From NCBI GenBank assembly GCA_036785705.1, contig JAWUZG010000056.1, forward strand, positions 15,234,001 through 15,298,000: 64,000 nucleotides of DNA, written 5' to 3'. The notes under the pieces were generated by a model, which saw only the letters and a program-made list of their open reading frames with translations, did no database searches and was not told where the DNA came from. How positions within the stretch are numbered: position 1 is the stretch's first letter; each line of letters begins with the position of its first letter. This document shows, one piece after another, positions 13,416 to 25,300 of the stretch. The DNA is from Acanthornis magna. Taxonomy: Eukaryota; Chordata; Aves; Passeriformes; Acanthizidae. A program made the position numbers and the translations under genes.

Positions 13416-14739
13416 CCCGACACAAAAAACCCACCACGCTTAGATTTCTTGAAGTGATTTTTATTTCAAGTCTCTCCAGTTTATTTTCACTTTGTGGCGC
13501 TTGTTAGATTTAGTTCAGGAGAGTGCAATCTGCTACTCGCAAATCACCAACCTGAAACTCAAAAGTTGAGGAATTATAGAAACGTTTCAGGTAAACAACG
13601 TCAGAACTTCAGCTACACAAACAGAATTTTATATAGGGCTCCACTTTTCAAACATTTTAACCCCAGTGAGAGAAAACTTCACGTTCCCAGGAGCACAGCA
13701 TGGAGAGAAAGTTTGTTCAGCTTCCCAAGGCATTCTGGTAAATGGTCGGTGCTGCTTCAGCTCACAGGGTAATGCCTGAATTTCACACTGCATAGAGTCA
13801 GTTTATAAAGTATAAGGGAAATCACAGGTGGGGTTGATTTTATCAGATTTATTTCTGTCTTCTGAGGTGCCCTTATGGTACAGCCCCCATCTCTCTGTTA
13901 GTGAGGACAGCAATTCGATCACCCTTTTGTTCACCTTTGCTCCTCACCATCACAGCCTGCTGACAAAATCAGGTGCCCCTCCAGTTAAACAGAATGCATG
14001 TGGGATATACATTTAGGAGATAAACTTTGAGGCTGCTTGGTGAGGTTTGGGTTTGTTCTGGTGCATATCTGCAAATCTGAATAACTGGTACGAGTCTGAA
14101 CCTCATTTTAAGCACACAAAATGGCAGGATAGTTTGAAGTCCTGAAGACCTCAAAATCTTGTTTAAGCTTGAATAAAAGCAACACTTAGTGCCTAAGTAT
14201 TCACTATAACTTTATTCTCTTAAAATATCTGTGTATTTGAAAGATGCTACTGATGCATTGAGCAATTGAGATCCCCAATGCCAAAGACAGAACCACTCCA
14301 GTTTATCACATACTTTCTTCCACAAATTCTTCTCAGAGACGTCCATCTCTGACTTGAACAGTGATGTATCTCATTTCTAAATTCAGAAATCAAACTGTGA
14401 AAGTCCTGGTGATGTTGAATTTTTTTATAACCAATAATTATGTATGGATTAAATGTCATCAGTGGTCATTTTCATCTCTGTTGTATTTGTTAATTTTTGT
14501 CTTGGTAGATAGCAATGTACACATGGTTCAGGTCACAAATTAAAGGAGGTTTAAGTATCTCAGGAAAATTGTTTCACTGTTGCAGTGACAGATTAAAGGC
14601 CAGAGGGTCCTTGGACAGCAAGAACTGTTGGCAGAGACCACCTCATTCCCACAAAATTTCAAATTCAGTGGGAATAGTGGGCCAGCCCCACCACAGGCAG
14701 TAGCAAGACTTCTGCTTCTGTCTCAGAAGCCACAGTTCT
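13416..14739. other. Non-coding DNA, no gene seen
   Basis: Frames of 60-92 codons occur on both strands without recognisable content. The right part (14500-14739) may already belong to the decayed CR1 element that follows, but I see no convincing landmark in it. Confidence 0.55.
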
Positions 14740-15615
14740 GTGTTCAATGAAAAAAAGGTGACACTGTTCAACTACCCAGCTTGGAAGGAAAATGAGTCTT
14801 TATTAACTCTGTTATATAACAAAAGGAGAAAAGGTGAATTGGTAGCAGCACATGGCCTGGATGTTAGAAAGAACAGAAAAATGATGAGAAGCAAAGTACA
14901 CAAAGAAAACTTTCAGTCAAGGCACTGAAACATCAAGAAATGTGCGTGTGTGCATCTGCACATGCATGGATTGCAGGGTAGGGGTTAACACCAGAACACT
15001 GTGCTTGGGTATTCCTGGGTGGATACAATAGAATATTTAATAACAATGCAGAAAAATCAGAAGTGCTCAACGAACAATTCTCTTCTGCTTTTGAGAAAAA
15101 GCCAAGGTACAGTCACACAGGGCCGTGATGCTGCTGAAAGGGTTTCTTTTCCAAAAATGCCGAAGTTGATCATTTTAATAACATTGAGTCTGAACAACCT
15201 GCATCCAATAATTTTCACAGAGTTGGCCAAAGAACTGTCCGAGCGTTTAGTGTTGATTTTTAATGCCTTGGAACACTGGTGATTTTCCAGAGGACTCGAA
15301 GAAATCTAATGTTGTGCCAATATTTAGAGAGTGAATGGAGTGACCCAGGTAACAGGTTTAAGAAAGGCAAGGTTACAAATACCACTCAATGTGGGATCGT
15401 GGGAAACCTACTCCATTGGGCCAGCAAGGACACTTTTGATGAGATTAAAAGAGTTTTTTTTGTAAAAGCAGCAGTGTTTAAATCATATTGGAACTTGCAT
15501 AATCACTCAGTGATAATTGCAGGGGTATTTTCTGGCTGTGATTTCAGGGAATCTGTACACACCTTTGGAAAGAGTTCGATATTTTTATCTATCAATCTAG
15601 AAGATAATATTTTAG
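14740..15615 (+). mobile_element. Decayed CR1 LINE, ORF2 reverse-transcriptase region
   Basis: This is the body of a CR1-type non-LTR retrotransposon, inactive and broken into several frames. In one frame 15217-15276 reads ELAKEL followed by an IFNALEHW end, as in the CR1 segment before the first RT motif. The next frame (15281-15331) reads DFPEDSKKSNVVPIFRE, matching the CR1 'EVPEDWKKANVTPIFKK' type block. A third frame then gives SDPGN, from the 'DPGNYRPVSL' motif. Further on, TFDEI (about 15433) matches the 'FFDEIT' block. The part before 15040 and after 15480 is weaker. Stops and frameshifts exclude function. The wording is closer to the turtle/crocodilian CR1 lineage than to young avian CR1, which implies an old insertion. 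Confidence 0.72.
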
Positions 15616-15639
15616 TCCTTTAGAGCACATCCAGGCCTG

Positions 15640-16120
15640 TAACACCTGCCAGCTATAGATTGCTATTAATGGGGGCTGTCTGGATGTAAATAAATGGCGC
15701 TTGATTTTCTTATAAAAATGCAATAAGACTGAAGTTTTACGTTTCAGGTGAAATGGCATTTTTACTTTAAAGAATATAATTTAACTTGACACAGCTCTGC
15801 TGAGCTTTACAGTGGCTTAATCAAATACAGCACTGCTTTAAAAATAGAGACCGCTTCAAACAGGGGATTAAGTTATTGGTCTTTCACATCTCAAGTGCTG
15901 AAGCTCGTTAGGTCTCGGGGTGAGAGTGAAAAGTGATGTCGTTTTAGCTCAGGTTGAGTGTAATAGGAGTTAACTCACAGGCCTCTGTCAGGCTGACAGT
16001 GGGGTGGGTTTTTCCACTTAAAAGAAAGCCCTTTTAGGGTTATCTAAGTTTGAAGCACCTGCTCGTAACAAAGTCAGTGCTACCAGCTAAACAAAAAGGT
16101 TTGCTGTCCAAAACTCGTGC
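15640..16120. promoter_or_regulatory. Candidate conserved non-coding element
   Basis: The segment is repeat-free, AT-rich with several retained CpGs (near 15699, 15740, 15851, 15905 and 15941), and holds TATAAAAATGCAATAAG, GTAAATAAATGG and GATTAAGTTATTGG words. The texture resembles deeply conserved enhancers in developmental gene deserts. No coding frame of note is present. This is inference, unsupported by alignment. Confidence 0.22.
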
Positions 16121-16199
16121 AGGATCCCCAATGTCTCAGGTTCTTCCTCAGCTGTCCTGTTTCCCCTACTCATTCTCCAAAATCAATCGTGTTCTTGTA

Positions 16200-16700
16200 G
16201 TGATGTGATAGCGTGGTTTTAGCCAGTCTCGAAAAATATCTAATTAAATAAGCAAAGGACATAGGTAAGGTTCTGTTTGACATGAAGCTATTGATTGACT
16301 AATGCATCATCTGAAAAATGTTTTCATATCCTCCTGCCTGCACAAGGGGGGACCTCCATAATCTGCAAAACAAAGCTCCTTACGTGACTCTTTGTGCTAA
16401 TGAAGTTTGTGTCTCCCAACCAAAGAGCCCTTTCTCAGGAAATACACCTTTTGAAGGAGATTAAATCAGGTTTTCTTACTCACAAAAACCATACCGTACC
16501 TCTTTGCTAGCTCATACACTGATCAATTGCTGGTCGATGCTAATGGCTGCAATGTCTGGTTTTCATCAGCGAGCCTTTCTTCTTCCTTGGCACTTCAGCA
16601 TGTCACTGTGCTCTTCACGAGAGGCTTGTTGAAAGCAAAACGTGTAAATCAATTGGTCTCTGTGTCGTAAACAAAAGCTCTTGGATCAGTCACAGCGAGC
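16200..16700. promoter_or_regulatory. Candidate regulatory element with PBX/HOX-like site
   Basis: TGATTGAC at 16292-16299 resembles a PBX-HOX composite site. It is followed three bases later by ATGCAT (16302-16307), a POU-type half-site, and TCTAATTAAAT lies upstream near 16239. From 16370 to 16700 isolated CpGs persist (TTACGTG, ACCGTACC, GTCGATG, CAGCGAG, AACGTG, GTCGTAA). Repeats and long frames are absent. It may be one or two separate elements. Conservation in other birds would be needed to support function. Confidence 0.25.
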
Positions 16701-17916
16701 CCTGGAGCACTGGATAGCACTGGGGTTTAGTTTTATTTAATTAACAGATTGTTTTAATCAGAAGACTGTTAAAAACCCGAAGCTCCTTGTCCAACCAAAA
16801 AACCTCTGCAGTCGTGGTGGACCACAGAGTGAGGTATTGCATTCCTGTTCACTCCTCCACGGCAGAGCTTTAATGTTTGAGAGGTTTCTCATCAAACACA
16901 AATGGCCTTATCCCAGCCCTGTGTCACAGTCTGCCAGGCAAAGGGACAGGACTGGACCCTGGCACCCTCCCAGCCACGCTGCAGGTTTATAAAGCTTTGT
17001 GCCATTTAATTTTCTCTATTTTAACAAGGCATGAAGGTTTTTAGGTAGGTGGTGTTAAAGAGCAGCAGCTCACACCAGATCAGGAGTGAGGCTGTAGCCA
17101 GGCTAAGACCAGTCTTGAGCATGTTAAAAACATATTGCCTGCGTAAAAGGTGGTAATGTTGGGTGCACAGAGCTAATTTCAGGCAAGAAATCCATTTATG
17201 CAACTGGGATTTAGGTTTTGATGGTGTTTTCATTAGTAGGCAAATCCTGCATGGTTATGCCTGCTATTAAATGAATTCAGCTAAGGAAAAATCAGCAGTG
17301 TGAATGGGACTAAAGAAATCAAATACCAAGTTATTATTAAGAAAAGCTGAAAATCTTTGTTCTAACATGTAATGTTGAGTTTGGCTTTCTAAAACAGTGC
17401 TTTCATTTAATGCTGATTTATGACCTTGTTATGGTTATTTATTACAGAAGTATTAGTCTGTTATAAGTAAATATGAAGTATTGTAGGTGGTGAGTAAATA
17501 TGATTTCTGTTCATTCACTCTCTATGACAACCATCATATATTATTTACTGTTAATCACATTTTACCTAAACAGCAATTTGTCATTTATCAATCAGTTATA
17601 AAATATCCTAGTGCGAGTCAAGATCTAAAAATGTCCCTGATTGTTGAAGAAAACTTTTATTTTGTGTGAGCTTTACTAGAATTTGAGGTTTTTTCTTTAA
17701 AAACTCAGTCAAAAAGTTAAAAACTTAGAGAACAATAATTAATTTGATAGATTGAGGAGACACATTAAAAGTTGGAAAACCATGAAATAACGTGTTGCTA
17801 TTTCTTGACGTTGTCATCTTATTAACATGGTGGCTACTAATCTTTTTTTGATGTGCCGAGGTGTTGTTTCAAGCCTTTGTTAATATAGTATAGCATAAAA
17901 CTCAGGATATAATTTT

Positions 17917-18056
17917 AAAAAAAAAACAAAAAAAAAAAACAATCAAACAAAAAAACCAACAAAACAAACAAACAAAAAAATTGAAAAAATCAAAAAAGCA
18001 ACCCCCCCCAAAAAAAAAGGAAAAAAAAAAAAGAAAAAATAAAACACAAGGAAAAA
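17917..18056 (+). repeat. A-rich/AC-rich low-complexity tract
   Basis: About 140 nt are nearly free of T and consist of A runs broken by C or CAAA units (AAACAAAC type) and one run of eight C (18002-18009). Frames across it are artefacts of the composition. The mixture of AAAC and AAAAG units suggests expansion and decay of a poly-A-like microsatellite. Confidence 0.9.
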
Positions 18057-19701
18057 TTTCCCCCCTCTTTACATCCCACCCCAAAATGACAGCTGGAATT
18101 GCAAGTCAATGTAGATCTGCAGTCTGATATGCCAGAGGAAGCTGACCCAGGAAAGGCAGGAATGGGTTTCCATCATGACTAAACTTGTAACGAAATTACC
18201 AAACCAGGTTATGGCCCATCCTGCACAACCACGAGGCCATTTCCCAGGAATAAAGGGGCATGGATTGGAAAGAATGGTGTGATGTGAGGCTGTGTTGATA
18301 AATCTGGAGCATCCTTGCATGGATTTGAGCAGACTCTGGAGCTGAGACCCTTCTGTGAATCTGTGCTGGAAGATGGAAAACCCACGTTTTTTCAGGAAGC
18401 ACAAATATTTGGGAGTTGTGGGGTGAGAAAAGAGATGGTCTGACTGACCCTGACACAATGTACCACCCTTTGAACTCCAGCCAGGGATGCAAGTAGCCAC
18501 AAGCAATCTGAGGGAGAGAGCTCTGTGGTTATTTTACATTAACTCACATTACAGGACAGTATGGCCCTTGTATTTATCAGCTTTCAGCTGAGGATTGAGG
18601 CCAGCGTGGCTAAAGACAATATAAAAGTTTTCCTGGTGAAAATCCTGTAATTGAAGATCTCAAAGCATTTTACAGGCATTAATAAATAAAGCCTCAAATA
18701 CAGCTACCAGTATTTCAGTCCCTAACGTTCAACAGTGCTTGTAAGTGCTGTTAAAATAATAACAGTTGTATCAATGCTCTTGCAATCCCAGAAATATTAA
18801 TGGCATCTTCCCTGTCAACAACCTCCCCTCCTCCAGGCTCTACTTTCTTCTCATGGGCAGGAAGCAAAATTTTGCAAGGCAAGAGCTTGCTGGGGTGTTT
18901 GGGTCATTTGGGATTTTGTTTTTGTGGGTTTTTGTGTGCGTCCAAGGCAGGGCACCAACCAACTGGAGTGCTTTCTTGTACTAATAGGTGTTTTTCCTGA
19001 TGTCTAAAACATTTGGATGGATGGTTTTATTTTTTTTTTTACCTTTCTTACTGGAATGTGTTTGTGGTCACAGACAACTAATGAAGAGAACAAAGGAGAG
19101 ACAATGTTGTAAAATCATTAGAAAAGGGAAGCACTTTTCCTTTGCATTTTGCTATTAAAGTGCCATTTTCAGTCTTGTTTGCAGCCCCTACTGTTCCTTA
19201 CACTGGCTCTTCACTGGGGACAAAAAATTCATTAAATGGCTCTTCATTTTACAATATCAATATGTTTTAAGTCAAATTGTGCATTCTTTGCTGTTAATTC
19301 TCTTTTAAACACAAAGGACCATCAGAAAGTTTAGCTGCAGGGGGGCTACAGGCAAGAAGGAAGATACAAACATCCCTCTTATGAGAAATAATAATAATAA
19401 TGAATTCTTTTAAAGTCTAAAGGAAAATAGTGGCTTTTTTACACCACGACTGTAAGACCTGTTCATTGATCTTTTCAAAGAAGCAACAACAATAAGGAGA
19501 AACGAGAATGAAAGGAAATGAAAGCAAGGGAATAAAAGCCGTAAGGAGTTGGGGTACATGGAAGCAACAATCCAGAATCTGACAGAATCTGTGGATATTG
19601 ATGAAGCCTGGGATGTAACATATATGTGATCCCAGGAGAAGGCCTGGCTGTATTACCTGACTATGAACTTTGCTTAACCACCAAGTATTTTTATTGATAA
19701 A

Positions 19702-19739
19702 CCCTTTTCTTTCTTTTTTTTCTTTTTTCTTTTTCTTTT

Positions 19740-19771
<32 letters not shown>
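19702..19771 (-). repeat. Polypyrimidine tract ending in T30
   Basis: Seventy pyrimidines in a row end with thirty T residues (19742-19771), preceded by CTTTTT-type units. On the minus strand this reads as a poly-A run, so it could be the tail of a minus-strand retroposon whose body would lie at higher coordinates. No body is recognisable there. Confidence 0.92.
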
Positions 19772-19773
<2 letters not shown>

Positions 19774-21356
19774 TATAAACCCTGCTCATCTCATTTATCA
19801 GACTGCTCACAGCTCCTACAGTTTTCTGGGTGGAAGGGGGAAAAGTCTTAGCTGAAGTGGGACCTTGAACACTTTCCAGAATTCCAGCCTTTCACCAGGA
19901 TCATGGTGAGAGGGAGACACTTGTGCTGCCCCAGTGGAACACAGAAGTTTTGAGACAGAAGTTTTCAGTTTGAACCAAATTGAGAAACTAATGATTTGTG
20001 CTATGAATGTGTCTGCTGGAATGTTTTAATCCACAAGTGACAAGTGGTTCTCCTGACAATCAGTGTCAGGGCAGAGCGCCCATAGCACAATGTCTAAATT
20101 GAAATGTCAGCCATGCCCATGGCAAAAAAGCCAGAGAGAACCGAGTGAAGAGATTTTTACACATTGTCTACTTATGCAATTTAAATAAAAATTTTATTTG
20201 TTTTTGTTTAAGCAGAAAGAAAATGAGCAAGGTCATTGAAAAGTTTAAATTACTGTCTTTCCTGTGAAAATAATCCCAGTCTGGAATATTTAACCTAAAA
20301 TTCACATCAGAGCAAATTTTAGGCATTTGATGAACGCTTGGTAAATTCCAGGTGTCTGATTACACCTGGTCCTCTAGCAGGGTGCAGAGTAGGGCATCTC
20401 ATAGTGGACAAAATGTTTCTCCAAGTTCAGAAAGCAAAGCTCTTGTGTGTGGCTTTGGAGCAGGACAGGCATCAATCCATGTTCGTCACGATGAGGAGAA
20501 ACTCTGCTCTAAGGAGAGGAGCAGTGGTGCCAGGGCTGAGGTGAATCCCCATTCCCAGCATCCCATTGTGAGATAAACTCATTTGGAGGAGAGATTTCCC
20601 TGACCTGACCCATCAGTCACACAGCTCTGAAAAATGCAGCAAGTTCAGCGTGGTTCCATTGCTGTGGCATCGCCAGCAGCGAGAACAAGCAGAGGCTGAT
20701 GTCCTTCAGCCGCGGTTGTTCGAGGGGAGGGGATGCCAGCACAGCCCATGGCTGCTTCCAAGGAGAGAGGAAGCCATGGAGATGTCCAACAAATATCTGG
20801 AGGAGCCAGTCTTGTTATCATAGATTGGGAGTTCAGGCTCCTGTTGGGCACAGACCAAAGTAAGTCCTGGAACAGGACAGAAAATGAACTTGGGCTGTGA
20901 AATCCTCTGTGCTCCTGTGCCATTTTGGCCACTGATCCTGTACCATATGTCAAGTGGGCTGCAAATTCCCATAAAGCAGCAGTTTGCTACACTAGACCTA
21001 TAACAAGGGAGGTTGTAAAAGGAATAAATGGCAAGTGGAAGGTGGAAATCGTGCCAAATGTGCAGCACAGGCTTATTAACAGCAGCACAGCAGCCAAAGG
21101 GAGGCAGGAGGTGCATATGGGAGTAGGGTTGTGCATGCGGAGAACGGAGAGTGGCAGGACTGCAAAGGGTTTTTCTTTTCTTTTTGCCACTTTTGAAATA
21201 CTTGAGACATTCTGGGATTTTTGGAAGGAGAGCTTTGTCTTTGTTTTTGAAATGATGTTTTTATATTTCTGTATAGAAGGCAAATCTGCTATTTTGCTCC
21301 TTTACTGAATCTCTGCACTGCTAAACCATCTTAGGTGCTGTGTGGATATAAGCTGT

Positions 21357-21425
21357 AATCATAAAATCAGAGAATGGTTTGGGTTGGAAAGGACCTTAAA
21401 AATCATCCAGTTCTAGCCCCAGTCT
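21357..21425 (-). mobile_element. CR1 LINE 3' end fragment
   Basis: The + strand reads AATCATAAAATCAGAGAATGG, then a TTTGGGTTGG block, then GGACCTTAAAAATCATCCAG. This is the reverse complement of the well-known avian CR1 3' terminus, which ends in short ATTCTATG-type repeats. Only about 70 bp survive, a severe 5' truncation typical of CR1. Strand is inferred from the position of the terminal repeat. Confidence 0.85.
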
Positions 21426-22250
21426 GCAAGATATGAGCCTGGAAGGGCCAAAAGAGTGAGCCCTCGTAACACGACCTGTTTCTGCCGTAGGAAAAATAGT
21501 CCCAGGCATCTTCAGCAAGACTCAGAAATGCTGATTTTTACAAGGTGAATTACTGAAACTTCCAGTGGCCTACAGGCTAAGTACTGTTTATTGAAAGCTT
21601 TTTAACTCAGTGAATGCCATTTTGCCTAAATCACAAAGTCTTTAGGGAGCAGATCGATTTCCAAAAAATGTAATTTGTAAATTTAGGAATGTTTTTACTA
21701 TGACTTTAGCAATACATTTCAAATGGCCATTTCAAACTCACGTTCTCTTTTTAAGTAAAAACCAGGATGAAATACTTCAGCTTGTCTGAAATAAAACAGT
21801 AATTTGTAACAACTTCATGTTAACAACTTCATTTCCCAGGAATAATTTAAGCATTGGTGGAGAATGGAGGTTGATTTTACAAATACTAGCTAAACCCACA
21901 GTTTTCAGTGTTGGAATTTCCATCAGAATAAAAATTCATTTTGATGATTTGGAAAGTTATTGGGAAAAGACTATGCTTTTTTTTCATTTGTCAGCCTTTC
22001 ATGAAAAAGACTGGATTTGTGGCAAAATTATGATTAAGGACATTACTGAATTTCTCTGTAAAGTTTATGATTTCAGTGTATACAGAATGTAATAATTGAC
22101 GTAATAAGGCAGTGCATTGGTGTTTAAGTGATGAGTGCTGTATGTGCAAAAACAAAGTGCAGATCCCAGCCAAGTTGCATTTAAAGACCTGTGATGTTTA
22201 CTTGAGGATGAAAATGTAGGGTTAAAACCAGTTACAGTCTGTCAAAACTA

Positions 22251-22362
22251 AGGAAAAAAAAAAACAAAAAAGCAAAAAAAAAAAAAACAAAAAAAACAAT
22301 CACACACACAGAGTAACCACAACAACAACAAAACACAAAACAAAGTGAGAAAAAAAAATTAA
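22251..22362 (+). repeat. A-rich tract with CA and CAA repeats
   Basis: Runs of A interrupted by single C or G lead into a (CA)5 stretch and CAACAACAA units, ending in another A run. It is simple low-complexity DNA with no adjacent retroelement body recognised. Confidence 0.88.
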
Positions 22363-25300
22363 GAGAAACCAAAGAGCACTTGCTGGTTAAATTCAATCCT
22401 GTCTGGCCATAGCTTGTTAGCCTTTCTCCTGTTGAGTAATATTTGATTGATTTTACTGAGAGTGTTTACAGGTACAGCTCAGTTCATTGATACTGCTGGT
22501 TGAATTTCCTCAAACAACACACTCTCATTTTAGTCGCGTTTTAGTTATGGCTCCTCCAGCTCACACTGGCCTTAAAGAAGGAGCTGTAATCAGAAGTGTT
22601 TGTACATTACTGGACCTAAAGACATAACTTCCTACCTACCTGTACCCTGCAGAATAGAAAACCTGAGTAGTTTAGACAAAATCCATGAAAAAGAAAGAAT
22701 AGATCAGAGAAATCACAACAGGGGCTGAAAGAAAAAGGAGACAGAAAAAATCCATTACAAATGAAAATAATAAAGTCCCTTAAACTTTGAGGAAAAAATA
22801 GAGGCTCATTTTGTACAAAGATAGTGAGATGTGTTCATTGATCTTTTTAAGAGTCAAGAAGAAATTGGCCAGCAGCTGAATAAAAGAAAATGAAGTTCCA
22901 TTAATACAATCCATGGAAAGACAACTCGGCTAAATTGATCAGTGCAGCACAGATAATTTCTAACCTTTCCCTTCTTTGGAGAAGATGTTTGGGGTTTTGT
23001 TCTGACTTTTTTCTTCCCTCCCAAAGAGTGTAAACAGCATGCCGCACCAATTTCAAGTGCTTTTTGGATGGCTTTTCTAGCAATAACTGCAGAATTTCTG
23101 GAACTATACGCGGTAATGGCTTTTCTTCCATCTCCCTCCTTCATCACACCCTCGTTGCCTTGAAAAATATTGATACATTGAGAAAGGTTGAGGGCTTTTT
23201 TTCCCCTCTTTTTTAACTCTCAATTGCTTCCTTCTCTGCCTCCTCCTTCAAAGAGTTTTTGGAACATTTGGTAATTTAAAAAAACGGAGGTATCACTATG
23301 GTATCTGTGTATGCCAGGGAAACCTCATATTGACTGAAGTGCGGGAAAGACCCCAAAGGCCAAAAAATGTTCAGTCCTTGCCACCTACAGCTTGGCCCTT
23401 CACCTTGAAGAGTAAAGCTCTGTAGCAGCGGCAGTGCTTCCATTTGCATCCTTTGAATTAGCTAAATGTCAGATGTCACATGCAGGATAGTGAGGCCTGA
23501 AACTTTTGCTGCACAGCTGCAGCATCCTTTATCCAGAGGAACTCTGCAGGCTGAAGGGCCCAACTTCCCTCTTTTTAAAAACTAAATATCCCCAGCTCCC
23601 AGAAATGTGACTAAGGAACAAACTTGTTTATAGTAAAATAAACTTACCAACTCCAGCTATTTGGAGATTTTTTTTTTCCCAGCTCTGAAAAGATCTCTGA
23701 AAATCAAATACATGAAAACCAAACTCGGCACTTGGGATTTGGCATCTTCCCACAGCATCAAGTGCAAATCTAAAGCTATTCTAATTTTGCTTACTGGGAT
23801 AAAATGCCGTTATTTGCATGTTAGCCACAAATTAACAATTAGAGTGTGGCAGTTAATGATAGAAAAGAAGCAATGCAGCACCTTTGTGAATAGGCTGTAA
23901 CCCATGTTTATAGAGAAAGCTTTGTAGAGCACCCCTGGGTTCTGTAAATGAAATGGGCCTTCGCATATGCTGCATAATTGTCAAAACATGAGGCTTTGTA
24001 GTCACAGACCCAAAATAGACTCCATCTCACAAGGCTGCATCACATAACTCAGCAGCATAATCATTTTCTTCTCCATGAGCAAGTTGTTCCTCACCCCTGA
24101 GGCAGAGCTTCATTCAGGTCAGGTATGAAGTTATGTGAGGGTCAGTGTGGGAAAGATCAAACTACACCTGTCTAGATCACACCAGCTCTGCTAATAAAAA
24201 GGTATATTCTCTGCCTGGTTTGCACACAGAAATGCTTACCAAGATCTTACACAGAGTGGTGAAATGTTCCACAAAATGATTGGGTACTAAACTCCGCAGA
24301 AAAGTCCTCGAAATAAATCATTATCACAAATATTTTAATACAGACATCTCTCTGACACAGCTTTCATTGCATGCAAATATTTAAGCTCATGCTTAAGCTT
24401 TTTCTGATATCCCATCATTGAACCTGCAGAGGCCATTAGCGATTCAGAACAGGATATTATCCACTGACAGATAATCATTGTCTGTTCACAAACTTCTCAT
24501 TTTACAGTACAACTGGCATCTATCAGCTGTGCTAGAGTGGTGCAGGGAGATTTGGACAGTTTAGAGGGGTTTTTGAAGAGGAAGGGTTGACTAAATATCT
24601 GCAATCAACATTTGAGTAAAACTAGCAGGAAGCCAAGACTTTCTTTGCTCCTTTGTAGAAAAGGATGAATCAATTTCCCTATCCTTTATTACCTAAGTTA
24701 CCCCTGCACAGAATTGTTCTTGAATCTTCCCATTTAAACCCTAGAATATGTTCTAAAAGCTTACCTAGATATCTATTTTCATTTTTTTTATATCACTAAA
24801 TACAAATACACATACTCTAGGAGAGCAAATGCATTAAAGGAAGAGTTAAATGAGATGTTTATAATTTTCATAGAGATGAAATCTGACTTTTAGCATGAGG
24901 ATGTCACATCACACAGACTTCCTGATGTATCTATAAGGGACACACAAATAAAGAGTTTCATTTCTTCACAGCCCCAGTGAACTTTGAATTTTACAAGGTT
25001 GTGTCCAGCAGTGAAGTCAAAGTCACGAGGGATTCTGGGAGCTAAGATCACACGGAAGATGTTTTATTACCTGATGGGAAACCTGGGAAAAACTGAACTT
25101 TCAACCTTTTTTGTGAAAGCACATGAATACAAAAAATCAAGCTGATATACAATAGCAACTAATCATTGAGAAAGACAATTGTTAGTGACTTGTGAAAGAA
25201 ATCACCGACAGATAAGAAACAATTGGAAAATATGTCTGGTTTTCTGCACCTACCGTGTTTAAGTTTGGAAAGCAGTTTTACTCAGGGAGCTTTATGAGAC

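Larger units (their letters stand above)
16701..21356. other. Non-coding DNA with long low-complexity tracts
   Basis: Two large low-complexity tracts, listed separately, occupy 17917-18056 and 19702-19771. The 145-codon frame at 18069-18506 (minus) and frames of 98-136 codons at 20645-21308 lie on both strands and overlap one another. None shows a domain, signal peptide or plausible exon structure. 20340-21300 is richer in GC than its surroundings and may hold old transposon debris that I cannot name. Confidence 0.55.

Noticed and set aside
18069..18506. 145-codon minus-strand frame as a gene
   Set aside because: No recognisable family, and the frame abuts a low-complexity A-rich tract without promoter, splice or codon-use support.
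20645..21308. Cluster of frames of 98-136 codons on both strands
   Set aside because: They mutually overlap on opposite strands and have no recognisable product. At most this is old transposon debris.
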